Positions 53,521 through 63,851 are shown, counted from the stretch's first letter. The stretch: 64,000 nucleotides of DNA from UBA6168 sp964573725 (GCA_964573725.1 CAZNLJ010000004.1:1-64000), one strand, 5' to 3'. Numbers and translations: made by a program. The notes: a model not told the origin generated them from the letters alone.

Positions 53521-54324
53521 ATGAAAAAACACTTATTCGGCTGGGCCGCCGTGCTGCTCGCCGGCCTCGGTACCTGGCAGTGCGGCAGCCTGAAGTCCGC
53601 CGGTAACATCAACCTGTTCACCATCCAGGACGATATGACCTTCGGTAAGGAATTCAGTAAGCAAATCGCCCTGGATACCGCACAATTCCCCCTCCTGCCG
53701 GAAAAGGGCAACGAAGAAGTCTATCGCTACGTCCGCGGCATCACCCAACAACTCCTGTCGACGAGCAAAGTGGCGTATGCCAAGGAGTTCGCCTGGGAGG
53801 TGAAGATCATCCACGACGACAACACCTTGAACGCCTTCGCCGTACCGGGCGGATACCTCTATGTCTACACCGGTTTGATCAAGTTCCTGGATACCGAAGA
53901 CCAGCTCGCCGGGGTCATGGGGCATGAAATCGCCCATGCCGCCCTCCGGCACTCCACCCAGCAGATGACCCGGATGTACGGCCTTGACATCCTCCGCCAA
54001 ATCATCACCGGCAAAGCGGAACCGGGCGTGATGGAACAGTTGGCCCTGGGACTTATCTCCTTGAAATTCAGCAGAAACCACGAAATGGAAGCGGACGAGC
54101 ACTCCGTCATCTACCTTTGCGGCACCTCGCTTGACGCCTCCGGGGCCGCCGGTTTTTTTGAAAAGATGAAGGGAAAGGGGGGCCAACCCCCGGAATTCCT
54201 GAGTACCCATCCGGATCCGGGCAACCGGGTCGTATCCATCCGGACGAAAGCGACCAGCCTCGGCTGCCAGGGGACGGCACACAACCAGGACCAATACGCC
54301 CGCATCAAACGGCTCTTGCCCTGA
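53521..54324 (+). CDS. M48-family metallopeptidase lipoprotein
   Basis: 267 residues: lipoprotein signal with lipobox ending near LGTWQC (Cys21), then a zinc peptidase domain with GHEIAHAALRHS (HExxH) and the third ligand Glu in NHEMEADEHS. It is related to BepA/Oma1-type periplasmic proteases that clear misassembled outer-membrane proteins. No TPR tail is present. It is transcribed alone, convergent with the GNAT gene. Confidence 0.92.
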   Translation: MKKHLFGWAAVLLAGLGTWQCGSLKSAGNINLFTIQDDMTFGKEFSKQIALDTAQFPLLPEKGNEEVYRYVRGITQQLLSTSKVAYAKEFAWEVKIIHDDNTLNAFAVPGGYLYVYTGLIKFLDTEDQLAGVMGHEIAHAALRHSTQQMTRMYGLDILRQIITGKAEPGVMEQLALGLISLKFSRNHEMEADEHSVIYLCGTSLDASGAAGFFEKMKGKGGQPPEFLSTHPDPGNRVVSIRTKATSLGCQGTAHNQDQYARIKRLLP

Positions 54325-54337
54325 TGGTCGGAACCCG

Positions 54338-55336
54338 TCAAGACCGGCCGACCCGGCGGCGTTCCCGACCCTCTTTCCATCGCAGCAGCCAACGGAGCAG
54401 GCGGTTGTCCTCCCGGCTGATGTAGTGCCGCGGTACGGGGCTACCCCCGAATTGCCGCAGGAAACGCTCGACATTCGGCATCATGCTTCCGGTGAAATCG
54501 AATGTGCCGATACCGGCGGCTGCAGCCTCCCGGATGGCGTGCCAGACCATCAGCGCGGGTCCGCCGGCCGACAAATGGACCGGATCGGCGGCTTGGATTG
54601 TCCAATAGGCCCTCCCGCCGTCCCAGACGGCAAATCCGGCGGCATGTGCCCGGCCGGCCCGGTCCCGGACCACATACAATCGCCCGATGCCTTTTTCCAG
54701 GCAACAAGCGGTGACCGCCGCCAATCGCTCCGCCGGGTACGGGTTGGGAAGGGATTGCTTCCGGAAGGTCCGGCCAAGCAGTTCGTACAACACGCCGCTG
54801 TCCCGGACCAGCGTTACGGCCAACTCCCTGTCGGCCTTGCGGATGGCCGTTCGGGCCCTGTTCTCAAAACCCGCATAGACCGCGCCGAGATCCGAAAGGT
54901 CACCAAGCTGGTAGGAATAGCGCGTGGTTTGTCGGTATCCCATCCAGTACAAGGCGGTCCAGTTGGTAGCATCGGGAAAGAAATGCTGAAAGAAGAAGGC
55001 ACGCGGGGGGAGCCCCTCGAACAAGGTGTGCAGGGCCTGCTGTTCCCTGGCAATCCGGGCGGCCTCTTTCCGGCCGGCTTCCGGGAGCCGGATGTAACAA
55101 CCCTGGTAAGGTGCCACCGGGGGCATACCGATGCCCCGGAACCAGCGCAACCGCGTCCGGCAATAGGGTAGTGCGGCAAAGGGACGGCCATTCTCCAACA
55201 GCATCACCACATCCCAGCGGTCCGGTCCCGCATCGGCATCCAGCCACCAAGGCTGCAGAAAGACCGGCACGTCCGTTGTTTCGGCACAGAATGCCCGATA
55301 CATCGGTTTCGACTGGTCGGCAGGAGCGGTGGTCAT
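54338..55336 (-). CDS. GNAT/FemAB-like acyltransferase
   Basis: 332 residues from the ATG at 55336. Two linked GNAT-like halves of the acetyltransferase-6 / FemAB type: VFLQPWWLDADAG near the N-terminus, and in the second half AAGFAVWDGGRAYWTIQAAD and FDFTGSMMPNVERFLRQFGGSPVPRHY split over two strands. Members modify peptides or polysaccharides. The reaction is unknown. It is last in the PBP1A / PPIase / gcvT operon, 37 bp after gcvT. Confidence 0.78.
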   Translation of the reverse strand: MTTAPADQSKPMYRAFCAETTDVPVFLQPWWLDADAGPDRWDVVMLLENGRPFAALPYCRTRLRWFRGIGMPPVAPYQGCYIRLPEAGRKEAARIAREQQALHTLFEGLPPRAFFFQHFFPDATNWTALYWMGYRQTTRYSYQLGDLSDLGAVYAGFENRARTAIRKADRELAVTLVRDSGVLYELLGRTFRKQSLPNPYPAERLAAVTACCLEKGIGRLYVVRDRAGRAHAAGFAVWDGGRAYWTIQAADPVHLSAGGPALMVWHAIREAAAAGIGTFDFTGSMMPNVERFLRQFGGSPVPRHYISREDNRLLRWLLRWKEGRERRRVGRS

Positions 55337-55373
55337 GGCGAGAATGGCTTTCCGGTGGACATGCTTGCGGGCC

Positions 55374-56480
55374 TCAACCCTTGTAAAACGGCAGACGGAC
55401 CACCCGTGCCGGCATCTTCCGACTACCGGCCACCACCTGGAGCGGGGTCCCCTCCGCTGCGAATGCCGTCTCGACGTAGCCCATGCCGATGGGAATGTCG
55501 AGTGTGGGCGATTGGGTACCGGATGTGACCCGGCCGACCGACCGGCCGGTCGCGTCCTCGATGGGATATCCGTGCCGGGGAACCCGGCGGTCATCCACTT
55601 CGAAAGCGACCAACTTCCGGCGCAGGCCTTCGGCTTTCTGCCGACGCATACCCTCCGCCCCGATGAAATCCCCCTTGTTCAGCTTGGTAATCCAGCCGAG
55701 TCCGGCCTCCAACGGGGAGGTGGTATCGTCGATATCGTTGCCATACAAGGCGAATCCCATTTCCAGGCGCAAGGTGTCACGGGCACCGAGACCCGCCGGT
55801 CGCAGGCCGACCCCTTTCCCGGCGGCCAGGATGGCATCCCATAGGTCCGCCGACCGATCGGCTTGCACGTACAGCTCGAAACCGCCCGACCCGGTATAAC
55901 CGGTGGCGGAGACCAGTACGTTGCCGATGCCGGCGACCGTCCCTTTACCGAAGGTATAGTATTTCATGCCTGCCAGGTCCAGGTCGGTCAATGGCTGCAG
56001 CACCTCGGCGGCTTTCGGTCCCTGCACGGCCAACAAGCCGGTCTCGTCGGATATGTTGATGAGCCGGGCGTCGAAGCTGTGGTGTGCCTGGATCCAGTTC
56101 CAGTCCTTTTCGATGTTGGAGGCGTTCACCACGAGCATGAAAGCCTGTTCCCCCTCGGCGCACATATCCTCCGGCAGGCGATAGACCAGCAGGTCGTCCA
56201 CAATACCCCCTTCGGAATTGGGAAGACAGGAATATTGCGCATCACCGACCGACAAGCGGGCCGCATCGTTGCTGGTCACATGCTGGACCAGCCGGAGGGC
56301 CTCCTTGCCGCGGACAATGAACTCGCCCATGTGGGACACATCGAAGATGCCGGCACGCTGCCGTACCGCCTGGTGCTCCTCCCGGATCCCCTCATAGGAT
56401 ATCGGCATGTTATAGCCGGCGAAGCCGGCCATTTTGGCACCCAATGCGATGTGCCGGTCGGTCAATGGCGTATTTTTCAT
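55374..56480 (-). CDS. gcvT: Aminomethyltransferase (glycine cleavage T-protein)
   Basis: Transfers the aminomethyl carbon from lipoylated GcvH to tetrahydrofolate. 368 residues, normal length. Conserved blocks: MAGFAGYNMPISYEGIREEH, FDVSHMGEF, the folate-binding ATGYTGSGGFELY and the C-terminal VGRVTSGTQSPTL. It sits 54 bp after the PPIase gene. gcvH and gcvP are not in this window. Confidence 0.96.
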   Translation of the reverse strand: MKNTPLTDRHIALGAKMAGFAGYNMPISYEGIREEHQAVRQRAGIFDVSHMGEFIVRGKEALRLVQHVTSNDAARLSVGDAQYSCLPNSEGGIVDDLLVYRLPEDMCAEGEQAFMLVVNASNIEKDWNWIQAHHSFDARLINISDETGLLAVQGPKAAEVLQPLTDLDLAGMKYYTFGKGTVAGIGNVLVSATGYTGSGGFELYVQADRSADLWDAILAAGKGVGLRPAGLGARDTLRLEMGFALYGNDIDDTTSPLEAGLGWITKLNKGDFIGAEGMRRQKAEGLRRKLVAFEVDDRRVPRHGYPIEDATGRSVGRVTSGTQSPTLDIPIGMGYVETAFAAEGTPLQVVAGSRKMPARVVRLPFYKG

Positions 56481-56534
56481 ATTTCGTTGTTTAGCGAAGC
56501 CTATCCGTACCGGTTCCCCGGCGGATAAGGCGGC

Positions 56535-58565
56535 TCATTTCGGCGTTTCGAGTGCCACCTCGTTGATCTTGTCGCCCATGGACAGGCCGTAGACCACCTC
56601 CATCCCCTCGACCACCCTGGCGAAAATCGTATAGCGTCCGTCCAGGTGCGGCGTAGGTGCGTGGGTGATGAAGAATTGCGTACCTTCCGTATGCAGGCCG
56701 GCGGACGCCATCCCAACGCAACCCTCCTGGTCGTAATGGAGGTAGGGGACTTCGGTGCGGATGCAATAGTTGAGGCTTCCGTAGCCATCCCCACGGGGAC
56801 AGCCTCCCTGGGCGACGAAATTCGGAACGACACGATGGAAGGTCTTTCCGTCGAAGAACTTGTCGCGGACCAGTTCCAGGAAATTGGCTACCGAGCCGGG
56901 AGCCGCCTCCGGCAGCAACTGCAGGACGATGTCGCCTTTTTCCGTCCGGATCCGGATGCGGCTGGCCGGCTGGAGTTCCGAGACCAGTTTCCAGTCGATT
57001 CGGTGGCCGTATTTGGGTTCCACCGGTGCCGGCGGATTGCCCTGGAAGTAGTCGAGGGTCTGCTTGATCTCGTTGTAGGTTTCGATTTCCTGGGGGAGCC
57101 GCAGTTTCCGGAGGGCATTCTCAAGGATCTGCAGGCTGTCGAACGTTTGGCGGAAACCCAGTTTCGGTTCCCGGAGCACCTGGGCGGCGACGGCAGCCAT
57201 GCCGAGGTCACCGGTCTCGATGGCATCCCGGAAGCAATCGCTCAAATCCCGGCGTACCTGATTCCCGCTGCCGAAGACCCTGCTGAAATCCGGCATCCGG
57301 GCGATCATGGCCAGGGCCTCGACCGCAGCCGTCCGGACGACCGCCAGGTCGGAGGGATAGGCGGCATCCCGGATATAGCGGTAGTTCCAGCCGAATTGGG
57401 CAAGTGCCCGGAGGGCTTCCCCTTTCTCATAAGGACTGACCGCATTCTCAAACCGCTTCTTGAGCTCCCAATTCAGGTACTTACGCTGTTCCTCCATGGT
57501 GTAGGGCAGGTGGCGGCTCGCCGCGGCATACAGTTTCAAGGCGACTTGCCAAGGTCTGCCGGATTGTTTGGCCAACTGCCAATAGATGGTGGCCTCCTGC
57601 TCGCTTCCCCGGCTTATCAGGTAGTCCGCCGCCGTGGACGCCACCATCACGGACACGGAGGGGTCGTTGATGGCCGCCAACACGGTCTGCTTGACCTTGT
57701 CATGCTCAAAGTGCTTGAAAGCCCGCAGGATATTGCATTTGACCCGGTCGTCCCGCTCCAGGTTGTATTGATACAGCAGTACGTTCAGTGCCCTTGGCGT
57801 ACCCGCCTTGCCGATGGCGGATGCGAGGGCCATCCGGATATTCGGGTCGTCTTCCTTGGCCAGGGTCGGGGGCAGCAGGCTGTCCGCTACCGTGAGGTCG
57901 ATTCCCTCCGCCCGGGCCAGGTAATGTGCGGCAATCTTGCGGATGCCGGCGGGATAGCCCTTTTCATGCAGGAAGCGCACCATGGTGCGGGTCCCTTCAT
58001 CCGATACCAGATCCCGCAACATGAACTGGTAAATCCCCCTGGCCTGCCCTTGCAACAACAGGGTGTCCCGCTGCCGGTAAGTGGAAATGTCGGCGAGCTG
58101 CGCCAGCTGTTCCGCCGTCCCGCACTTTCCCATCGCCTCCAGGATCGCCCCGTTGAACGCATAGGCGATTCCCGTCGTATCATACCGGTCGAATGCCGCC
58201 GTCAGGAGCGGCACCGCCCGCACATGCCGAATCTGCCCCAAGGCATACGCCGCCGCCACCCGGACTTCATCCACCGGATCGTACAACATTCCCCCCAGGC
58301 TGTCGACCGCCGCCGTATCCTGGCGGGAAGCGAACGCCTGGACCGCCAGGTAACGCATGGTCGGGTTCTTGTCCTTGAAATACCGGTACAGGCTGTCCAC
58401 CATCCCTTTGTCCTGGTAGTTGTAGAGCTCCTGGATCAAAGGGTTGGTGAAATCCACATCCACCTCCACCAGTCCTTCCTCCGAGGGAGGAACGCACCGG
58501 CTGAAGGTGAGGAAAGACAGGAACACAACCGGCACAAGGACCGGCAAATGTTTGATAGGATACAT
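56535..58565 (-). CDS. HEAT-repeat / cyclophilin fusion lipoprotein (peptidyl-prolyl isomerase)
   Basis: 676 residues: lipoprotein-type signal (LSFLTFSRC), about ten HEAT repeats (about 45-480, for example MLYDPVDEVRVAAAYALGQIRHV), then a cyclophilin domain (about 520-676). The isomerase motif is FHRVVPNFVAQGG with catalytic Arg, followed by TQFFITHAPTPHLDGRYTIFARV. The Trp of human cyclophilin is His here. It is a periplasmic folding factor with a built-in protein-binding superhelix. It lies 3 bp after the PBP1A gene, suggesting it serves peptidoglycan or envelope assembly. Confidence 0.9.
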   Translation of the reverse strand: MYPIKHLPVLVPVVFLSFLTFSRCVPPSEEGLVEVDVDFTNPLIQELYNYQDKGMVDSLYRYFKDKNPTMRYLAVQAFASRQDTAAVDSLGGMLYDPVDEVRVAAAYALGQIRHVRAVPLLTAAFDRYDTTGIAYAFNGAILEAMGKCGTAEQLAQLADISTYRQRDTLLLQGQARGIYQFMLRDLVSDEGTRTMVRFLHEKGYPAGIRKIAAHYLARAEGIDLTVADSLLPPTLAKEDDPNIRMALASAIGKAGTPRALNVLLYQYNLERDDRVKCNILRAFKHFEHDKVKQTVLAAINDPSVSVMVASTAADYLISRGSEQEATIYWQLAKQSGRPWQVALKLYAAASRHLPYTMEEQRKYLNWELKKRFENAVSPYEKGEALRALAQFGWNYRYIRDAAYPSDLAVVRTAAVEALAMIARMPDFSRVFGSGNQVRRDLSDCFRDAIETGDLGMAAVAAQVLREPKLGFRQTFDSLQILENALRKLRLPQEIETYNEIKQTLDYFQGNPPAPVEPKYGHRIDWKLVSELQPASRIRIRTEKGDIVLQLLPEAAPGSVANFLELVRDKFFDGKTFHRVVPNFVAQGGCPRGDGYGSLNYCIRTEVPYLHYDQEGCVGMASAGLHTEGTQFFITHAPTPHLDGRYTIFARVVEGMEVVYGLSMGDKINEVALETPK

Positions 58566-58568
58566 GTG

Positions 58569-61175
58569 TCAGACGTTATGGCGCGTGGCGGCACACCAGG
58601 CGGCAACTTCCTGGACGCCGCCCTTTATCGCAGGATAGGATATGCCGGTTGGATGGTCGTCGGGGAGCAGGTACATCCCGAAGGGATCTTCTCCCGGCGG
58701 CGGCGGGGACAAGGCCGGACCGAACCCGTCCTCCAGCTCGGAAGATTCGTCGTCGTCACCCAGCGTATTGAAATCGTTGCAGTCCAGTCCGATGCTCATG
58801 TCTCCGCGCGGCTTGACAAACCGGGCCTCCCAATCGTAGCCGGACTTTTCGTCTTCCTCCAGGCGGCGGAGAAAATCCTGGCAGAACGGTTTGGCCATGC
58901 GGCTCCCCTGTCCCTCGGCCAGGGAGAGGAATCGAATCCAACGGTCCTCGCCGCCGACCCAGGTACCGACGACCAGGGACGGGGTGATTCCCATGAACCA
59001 GCCGTCCACATAGTCGTTCGTGGTGCCGGTCTTGCCGCCGACTTCGCTCTTGAGCCCCATTCCGCCGGATGCGTATTTCAGCATTTCCACCATCACGAAG
59101 TTGGGCTCGTCCTGCAAAGCCTGCCGCTCCTGGGATTCCTGGCTGTAAATGACCCGCCCGTTCTTATCTTCGATACGGGTGATGTAGACCGGTTTGTTGT
59201 AATAGCCGTTGTTGGCGAACGTGGTGTAGGCACCGGTCATGTCCATCACCGTCATGTCCGCCGCACCCAGGCAAATCGCAGGCTGCGGCGGAATTTTCTC
59301 TTTTTCGATCCCCATGTTCTCCAACAGTTCCAACACCGGCTGGACGGAACCCAGCTGCTGCATCAGGAAGACGGAAACGGTATTGACCGATTTCTTCAGG
59401 GCTGAGCGCAGGCTCATGGTCTGGTAGGTGTACTTGTCCGTGGAGTTCCGCGGGGTCCAATCCTCCAACAGTTGGAAGTTGCCTTCCCCTGCGAAGATGG
59501 TCCGCGGCATGTCGGTCACTTCCGTACAAGGGGAGATTCCCTGTTGGGCGATGGCCGTGGCATAGATGAACGGCTTGAATGTGGACCCTACCTGCCGGTT
59601 GGCGCCGGTATGGTCGAATGCGAAATATTTGGAATTGATACCGCCGACCCAGGCCTTGACGTGACCGTTGCGGGGGTCGATCGCCAGGGAACCGATCTGC
59701 AGGAACATGTGGTGGTACTTCAGGGAATCCAGCGGTGACATCATCGTGTCCTTTTCATAGCCCGATGCATGCCAGTCGAATACCTTCATCTTCACTTTCT
59801 TCCGGAATCCTTTTTCGACCGCCTCCTGGAACGCGGTCCATTGTGCTGCCAATACAGGCCATTCCGGCGTATCGAGCACCTGTTGCTCCCGGTCTTCCAA
59901 CGTCGATTTCGGGCTCAGCAGTTTCTCTATCATCGCATCGCTGAGGACGATCCCGTCCACTTGTGCTTCGATTTCGGCGATCGGTTCGCTGAGGAAGGCG
60001 TCCCGCATGAGGTGGTAACGTTCGGAATACCGCACCAGCTGGCGGAGCTTTCGCGCTCGGTAGGCCAATTCCGCTTCGGTCGCGTCCTTTTTCTTGTAGT
60101 CCCAGGGGGACATCCGCACCTGCTTGTTCCAGACCTGCCAAAAACGGTCCTGCAGGGCCGTCATGTGCCGGGCCATGGCCACTTCCGCATGCTGCTGTAC
60201 CACCGGGTCGATGGTGGTGTGGATCCGCAATCCGTCCTTGTACGGGTTGTAGGGGGATCCGTCCGGCTTTTTCCGGCATTCGTCTCCCGGCAGGATATCG
60301 TAAAGCAGGTCCTTGACCAGCTCGGTCCGGAAGTATGTCCCCAGCCCTTGCGTGTGGTTGGTCCGGGTGAAATTCGATATGTCGATGGGCAGGACCCGCA
60401 GGGAATCGTACATCTCCCGGGTAATCACGTCGTTCTTGCGCATTTGGTCCAGGACGACCATGCGGCGCTTTTCCGCGACCTGCATCTTCCGTTTGGGATT
60501 GTACAGGGAGGGGTTCTTGAGCATACCGACCAGCATGGCGGCCTCCTCGATGCGGAGCTGGGATTGGTCCTTTGCGAAATACGTCTCGGAGGCCGCCTTG
60601 ATACCATGGCTGTCGTACAGGAAATCGAACTTGTTGAGATACATGGCGATGATTTCCTCCTTGGTATATTTCCGCTCGAGCTGGACGGCAATGATCCACT
60701 CCTTCAGTTTTTGGATGACACGTTCCGGTCCGGAGGCCGGCTTGACGGTGAACAGGAGCTTGGCAAGCTGTTGGGTAATGGTACTGGCACCACCGGAGCT
60801 TTTGTCCCCCAACAGGATGGTCTTGAAAAAGACCCGCAGCAAACCCCTGAAATCAATGCCGCTGTGTTCGTAATACCGGACGTCCTCCGTCGCCACCAGG
60901 GCTTGTTCGACATACGGGGACAGCTCGTCGAAATCAACCGGCACCCGGTTTTCAAGGAAATACCGGCCCATGACGGTACCATCCGAGAAGAGTACTTCCG
61001 ATGCCAATTCGCTCTTCGGGTTTTCCAGTTCCTCGGTATCGGGCAGGTCGCCCAGGGACAATATCCCGAATATCAAGACAATCCCCGCCAATCCGGCCCA
61101 CACCGCTTTCCACATCCAACCGATGACCGCCCGATGTCCGGTGGTCGCCTGCTTACGGGTTTGTTGTTTGGCCAT
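58569..61175 (-). CDS. Class A penicillin-binding protein (PBP1A-type)
   Basis: Bifunctional peptidoglycan glycosyltransferase and DD-transpeptidase of 868 residues. A short cytosolic tail and a membrane helix (about 24-44) precede the GT51 domain with EDVRYYEHSGIDFRGLLR and GGASTITQQLAK. The transpeptidase has the SxxK motif STFK, SxN in KKSVNTV and the KTGTT motif. An unusual lysine-rich linker lies between the two. First gene of the PBP1A/PPIase/gcvT/GNAT operon, with a TACTTTTG box upstream. Confidence 0.95.
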   Translation of the reverse strand: MAKQQTRKQATTGHRAVIGWMWKAVWAGLAGIVLIFGILSLGDLPDTEELENPKSELASEVLFSDGTVMGRYFLENRVPVDFDELSPYVEQALVATEDVRYYEHSGIDFRGLLRVFFKTILLGDKSSGGASTITQQLAKLLFTVKPASGPERVIQKLKEWIIAVQLERKYTKEEIIAMYLNKFDFLYDSHGIKAASETYFAKDQSQLRIEEAAMLVGMLKNPSLYNPKRKMQVAEKRRMVVLDQMRKNDVITREMYDSLRVLPIDISNFTRTNHTQGLGTYFRTELVKDLLYDILPGDECRKKPDGSPYNPYKDGLRIHTTIDPVVQQHAEVAMARHMTALQDRFWQVWNKQVRMSPWDYKKKDATEAELAYRARKLRQLVRYSERYHLMRDAFLSEPIAEIEAQVDGIVLSDAMIEKLLSPKSTLEDREQQVLDTPEWPVLAAQWTAFQEAVEKGFRKKVKMKVFDWHASGYEKDTMMSPLDSLKYHHMFLQIGSLAIDPRNGHVKAWVGGINSKYFAFDHTGANRQVGSTFKPFIYATAIAQQGISPCTEVTDMPRTIFAGEGNFQLLEDWTPRNSTDKYTYQTMSLRSALKKSVNTVSVFLMQQLGSVQPVLELLENMGIEKEKIPPQPAICLGAADMTVMDMTGAYTTFANNGYYNKPVYITRIEDKNGRVIYSQESQERQALQDEPNFVMVEMLKYASGGMGLKSEVGGKTGTTNDYVDGWFMGITPSLVVGTWVGGEDRWIRFLSLAEGQGSRMAKPFCQDFLRRLEEDEKSGYDWEARFVKPRGDMSIGLDCNDFNTLGDDDESSELEDGFGPALSPPPPGEDPFGMYLLPDDHPTGISYPAIKGGVQEVAAWCAATRHNV

Positions 61176-61390
61176 GTGTTTGAATATTTTGGCTCGCTGA
61201 CGCAGCTCCTGTTACCAATCGACGTCCCGGACGGCGGATGCGCCGCCCGTTTTTTCCGGCACCTTGGCCGTGGCCAATATTTTCCGGGTTGTGTCGCCGC
61301 TTCCTTGTGCGCACGCCGAGTCGGACACAGGGGAACCGGCCTGCCGGTCCGGTCCTAAGAAGGCGGATTCCGCCGCAATGACCCTCCCTG

Positions 61391-61398
61391 CAAAAGTA
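61391..61398 (-). promoter_or_regulatory. -7 box of the PBP1A operon
   Basis: Minus-strand TACTTTTG matches TAnnTTTG and implies a leader of about 205 nt. No -33 box was identified. Confidence 0.45.
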
Positions 61399-61442
61399 AC
61401 ATCTTCTTTCGAATTAACCGGTCGGTTGTGGGACCGGCCGCC

Positions 61443-63731
61443 CTAACCCTCCAGCAGGCGGACCAACAGGGGCGAAACTTTTCCGGTCCGACGGCCGTCC
61501 AACCTCGCCGATGCCGCCCCGGCCGCCGGCGACCCGGACCCGAAAGATTGCCGGGCAAGCTCCATCATCCGGGAACGCTCCGCCCCTGAAAACCGGGCGA
61601 AAGTCCTGCGCAGGACCGGCAACAATGGCAGGAATTCCTCCTGTCGCAAGGCACATACCCATCCGTCCAGCAGCCTCCACAGTTCGGCGTGATGAACCAG
61701 CACCAGACCGCTTCCGGACAGGAATCCCTCCAACCAGGCGGCGGATTCCTGAACCGGACGTCCGGCGGACAGGGCGAATGCCATCCTGTCGGCCATCCCG
61801 CCTGCCGGATGGATTCCCTGGTCGAAAAGCAACCGGTCACAGACCCCTTCCAGCAGGGGGTGTACCGCCCGGTTTTCAGGCAAGCGTCGCAAGGCGGCAA
61901 ACCAGACGGACAAATGCTCTTCCTTCCGCAACAGCCCCAAAGCCGCCTGTACCGCGCGGACCTTTTCGGCCGCCACCCGGGAGGCCTCCTCGTCCAGATG
62001 GACCAGGGCCCCCGCCAGCCCGATGCAAATCCGCGTCACCAGCTGGTCGACCAGCTCCGCCACCGGCGCTTCGGGGGTCTCCCGCACATTGCCGTACAAC
62101 AATATCTCCACCAGGGTCGGCAATGCGTCCATCAGTTGGAACGTATCGCCCGCTACGGCCGCCATGGCCGCCAACCGCTCCAACAACATCGGATAAGCCG
62201 CCGCCAGATCGGCCTTCAAGGCCTGGTCGAGCAGCCGGGACAAGGCTGGCAGCTGCCCTGCCTCCTCGCTGTCCTTTTGCAACTTGTAGACCGCCGCCTC
62301 CTCCAGGGTATTTCCCCAGCCGCTCCTTTCGATCAGCCGGAAGGTGAAATCCGCCGACCATCGGAGCTTCCAGTACTCCCGGAAAGTCCCGGCCGTCGCG
62401 TGCCGCTCCGGATCCATAGGCACTCCCCACGGGACCCCGATGACCGACAAGCGATGCAAGAGCCTGCTTTTCAGTTTTCCTGCCGGCTCGCGCAAATCTA
62501 TCCCTCCCAATGGATTGGCCGCCGTGGCTCCCAGCCACTCCGAGGTGGTCCTTTCCCAATACGGCGTCAACCGGGCCGTCCGGACCTGCTGCAAGACATC
62601 CTGCTGCAGCGGCACCGAGGGGATGTCGTCCGGCACGCTGCCCACCCGATGGCCTACCACCAGGTGTTCCGCTACCCTGGCCAACAACGCCGGATCGCCG
62701 GCACACAATACCGCTACGGCCGCCTCCTGCAGTTCCTCCACCCCGGGCACCTGCAGTCCGCGCAAGGCGGCCAGGGTGTCGGCAAGCCGGACGGCCTCCG
62801 TCACGCCCGCCGGGGATGACGCCAGGTCCTCCTCCCGAAGCTGCCGTGCCGCCCCCGCCATCCAATGGGCGGTGGCTCCCGCCCGATGGTCGAACAACAA
62901 CTCGTACCAGGCCGGTGCGTGCACCCCGGACCGCAACCCGCTCCGAAAGGTCATCCGGTCGTAACTCCAGGGTATCCAGGTGGCGACGACCCGCGTCTTG
63001 CGCAGGCCCCGCAACAGGGCCTGGTCCTGGCCCGCCTTTACCGACCGGTGGTCGGCCAATGCCGGCAGGTGCCAGGCCCCGCACACCACCGCCATCCGAC
63101 GAAAACCTTCCTTGGCGGCCTTGCGCAGGACCTGCCGCATATGGGCTTCCCGCAACAGGGTCTCCGCGGATGCCTCCACTCCCTCCCGCAGGGCCGTCAT
63201 CATCTCCGCCACAATCGGAAAGACATCCCCGTCCGAATCGGCATGCTCGAAGGTCACCTCCCACCAACGCTCCGCATCGGTATAGCCCGCCAATGCCGCC
63301 ATGCGACCCAAGGGATCTTGCCGGAGCGCTTCCGATTCCACCGCCTCCGACCCCTCCGATGCGGCGAACAAGGAGGCCTCCCGGCGCGCCCGCTCCTGTG
63401 CCTGGACCGGAAAATACATACCCATGGGCAAGTCCATGCACCGGATGGGTATGTTCCGTGCCTGTGCCATCCGGATGGCGTTCCACTCCGGCGAAAACCG
63501 CGTGAAAGGCAGGAATACCGCCGTACCGGGGTTTTTCTCCTCATACAAAAGCATGGCCACCGGCGGATCCAGGGCCTTTTCTCCTTCCGGCCGGCCCAGA
63601 TACGGCAACAGGGGCGCCGCATCCGCCGGCAACTCTATCAACAGGCAATCCGGCGGATCCCTTTCCAGCGCCTTCCGCAATGCCCGGGCCGAGCCCGGAC
63701 CATGATGCCTGATTCCGTAGTATTGGTACAT
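61443..63731 (-). CDS. DUF5682 family protein
   Basis: 762 residues from the ATG at 63731. The N-terminus reads YYGIRHHGPGSARALRKAL ... LLIELPADA, with HHGPGS and ELP motifs resembling TraB/EreA/ChaN-like folds (inference). The middle has a conserved VCGAWHLPAL near 240. The long C-terminal half is helical. DUF5682 genes usually lie with a MoxR ATPase, a VWA protein, DUF5691 and a SWIM protein (family knowledge). Here it is the only visible member and is divergent from the gene at the window end. Confidence 0.82.
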   Translation of the reverse strand: MYQYYGIRHHGPGSARALRKALERDPPDCLLIELPADAAPLLPYLGRPEGEKALDPPVAMLLYEEKNPGTAVFLPFTRFSPEWNAIRMAQARNIPIRCMDLPMGMYFPVQAQERARREASLFAASEGSEAVESEALRQDPLGRMAALAGYTDAERWWEVTFEHADSDGDVFPIVAEMMTALREGVEASAETLLREAHMRQVLRKAAKEGFRRMAVVCGAWHLPALADHRSVKAGQDQALLRGLRKTRVVATWIPWSYDRMTFRSGLRSGVHAPAWYELLFDHRAGATAHWMAGAARQLREEDLASSPAGVTEAVRLADTLAALRGLQVPGVEELQEAAVAVLCAGDPALLARVAEHLVVGHRVGSVPDDIPSVPLQQDVLQQVRTARLTPYWERTTSEWLGATAANPLGGIDLREPAGKLKSRLLHRLSVIGVPWGVPMDPERHATAGTFREYWKLRWSADFTFRLIERSGWGNTLEEAAVYKLQKDSEEAGQLPALSRLLDQALKADLAAAYPMLLERLAAMAAVAGDTFQLMDALPTLVEILLYGNVRETPEAPVAELVDQLVTRICIGLAGALVHLDEEASRVAAEKVRAVQAALGLLRKEEHLSVWFAALRRLPENRAVHPLLEGVCDRLLFDQGIHPAGGMADRMAFALSAGRPVQESAAWLEGFLSGSGLVLVHHAELWRLLDGWVCALRQEEFLPLLPVLRRTFARFSGAERSRMMELARQSFGSGSPAAGAASARLDGRRTGKVSPLLVRLLEG

Positions 63732-63843
63732 AATCGCTTTTCCGGGCGACCGGCAACCCGTTTTCCTTCCGCTGACAAAGGGCGGGTTGCCCACGCGGTT
63801 GAATTCTGCGCCCCAGGTTCCGCCATTCCGACCGGAACCCGGC

Positions 63844-63851
63844 TATTTTTG
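63844..63851 (+). promoter_or_regulatory. -7 box for the gene at the window end
   Basis: TATTTTTG matches TAnnTTTG, 97 bp upstream of the ATG at 63949. Confidence 0.45.

Noticed and set aside
56646..59405. 919-residue plus-strand frame opposite the PPIase and PBP1A genes
   Set aside because: It spans two real genes with clear motifs and shows no domain of its own.
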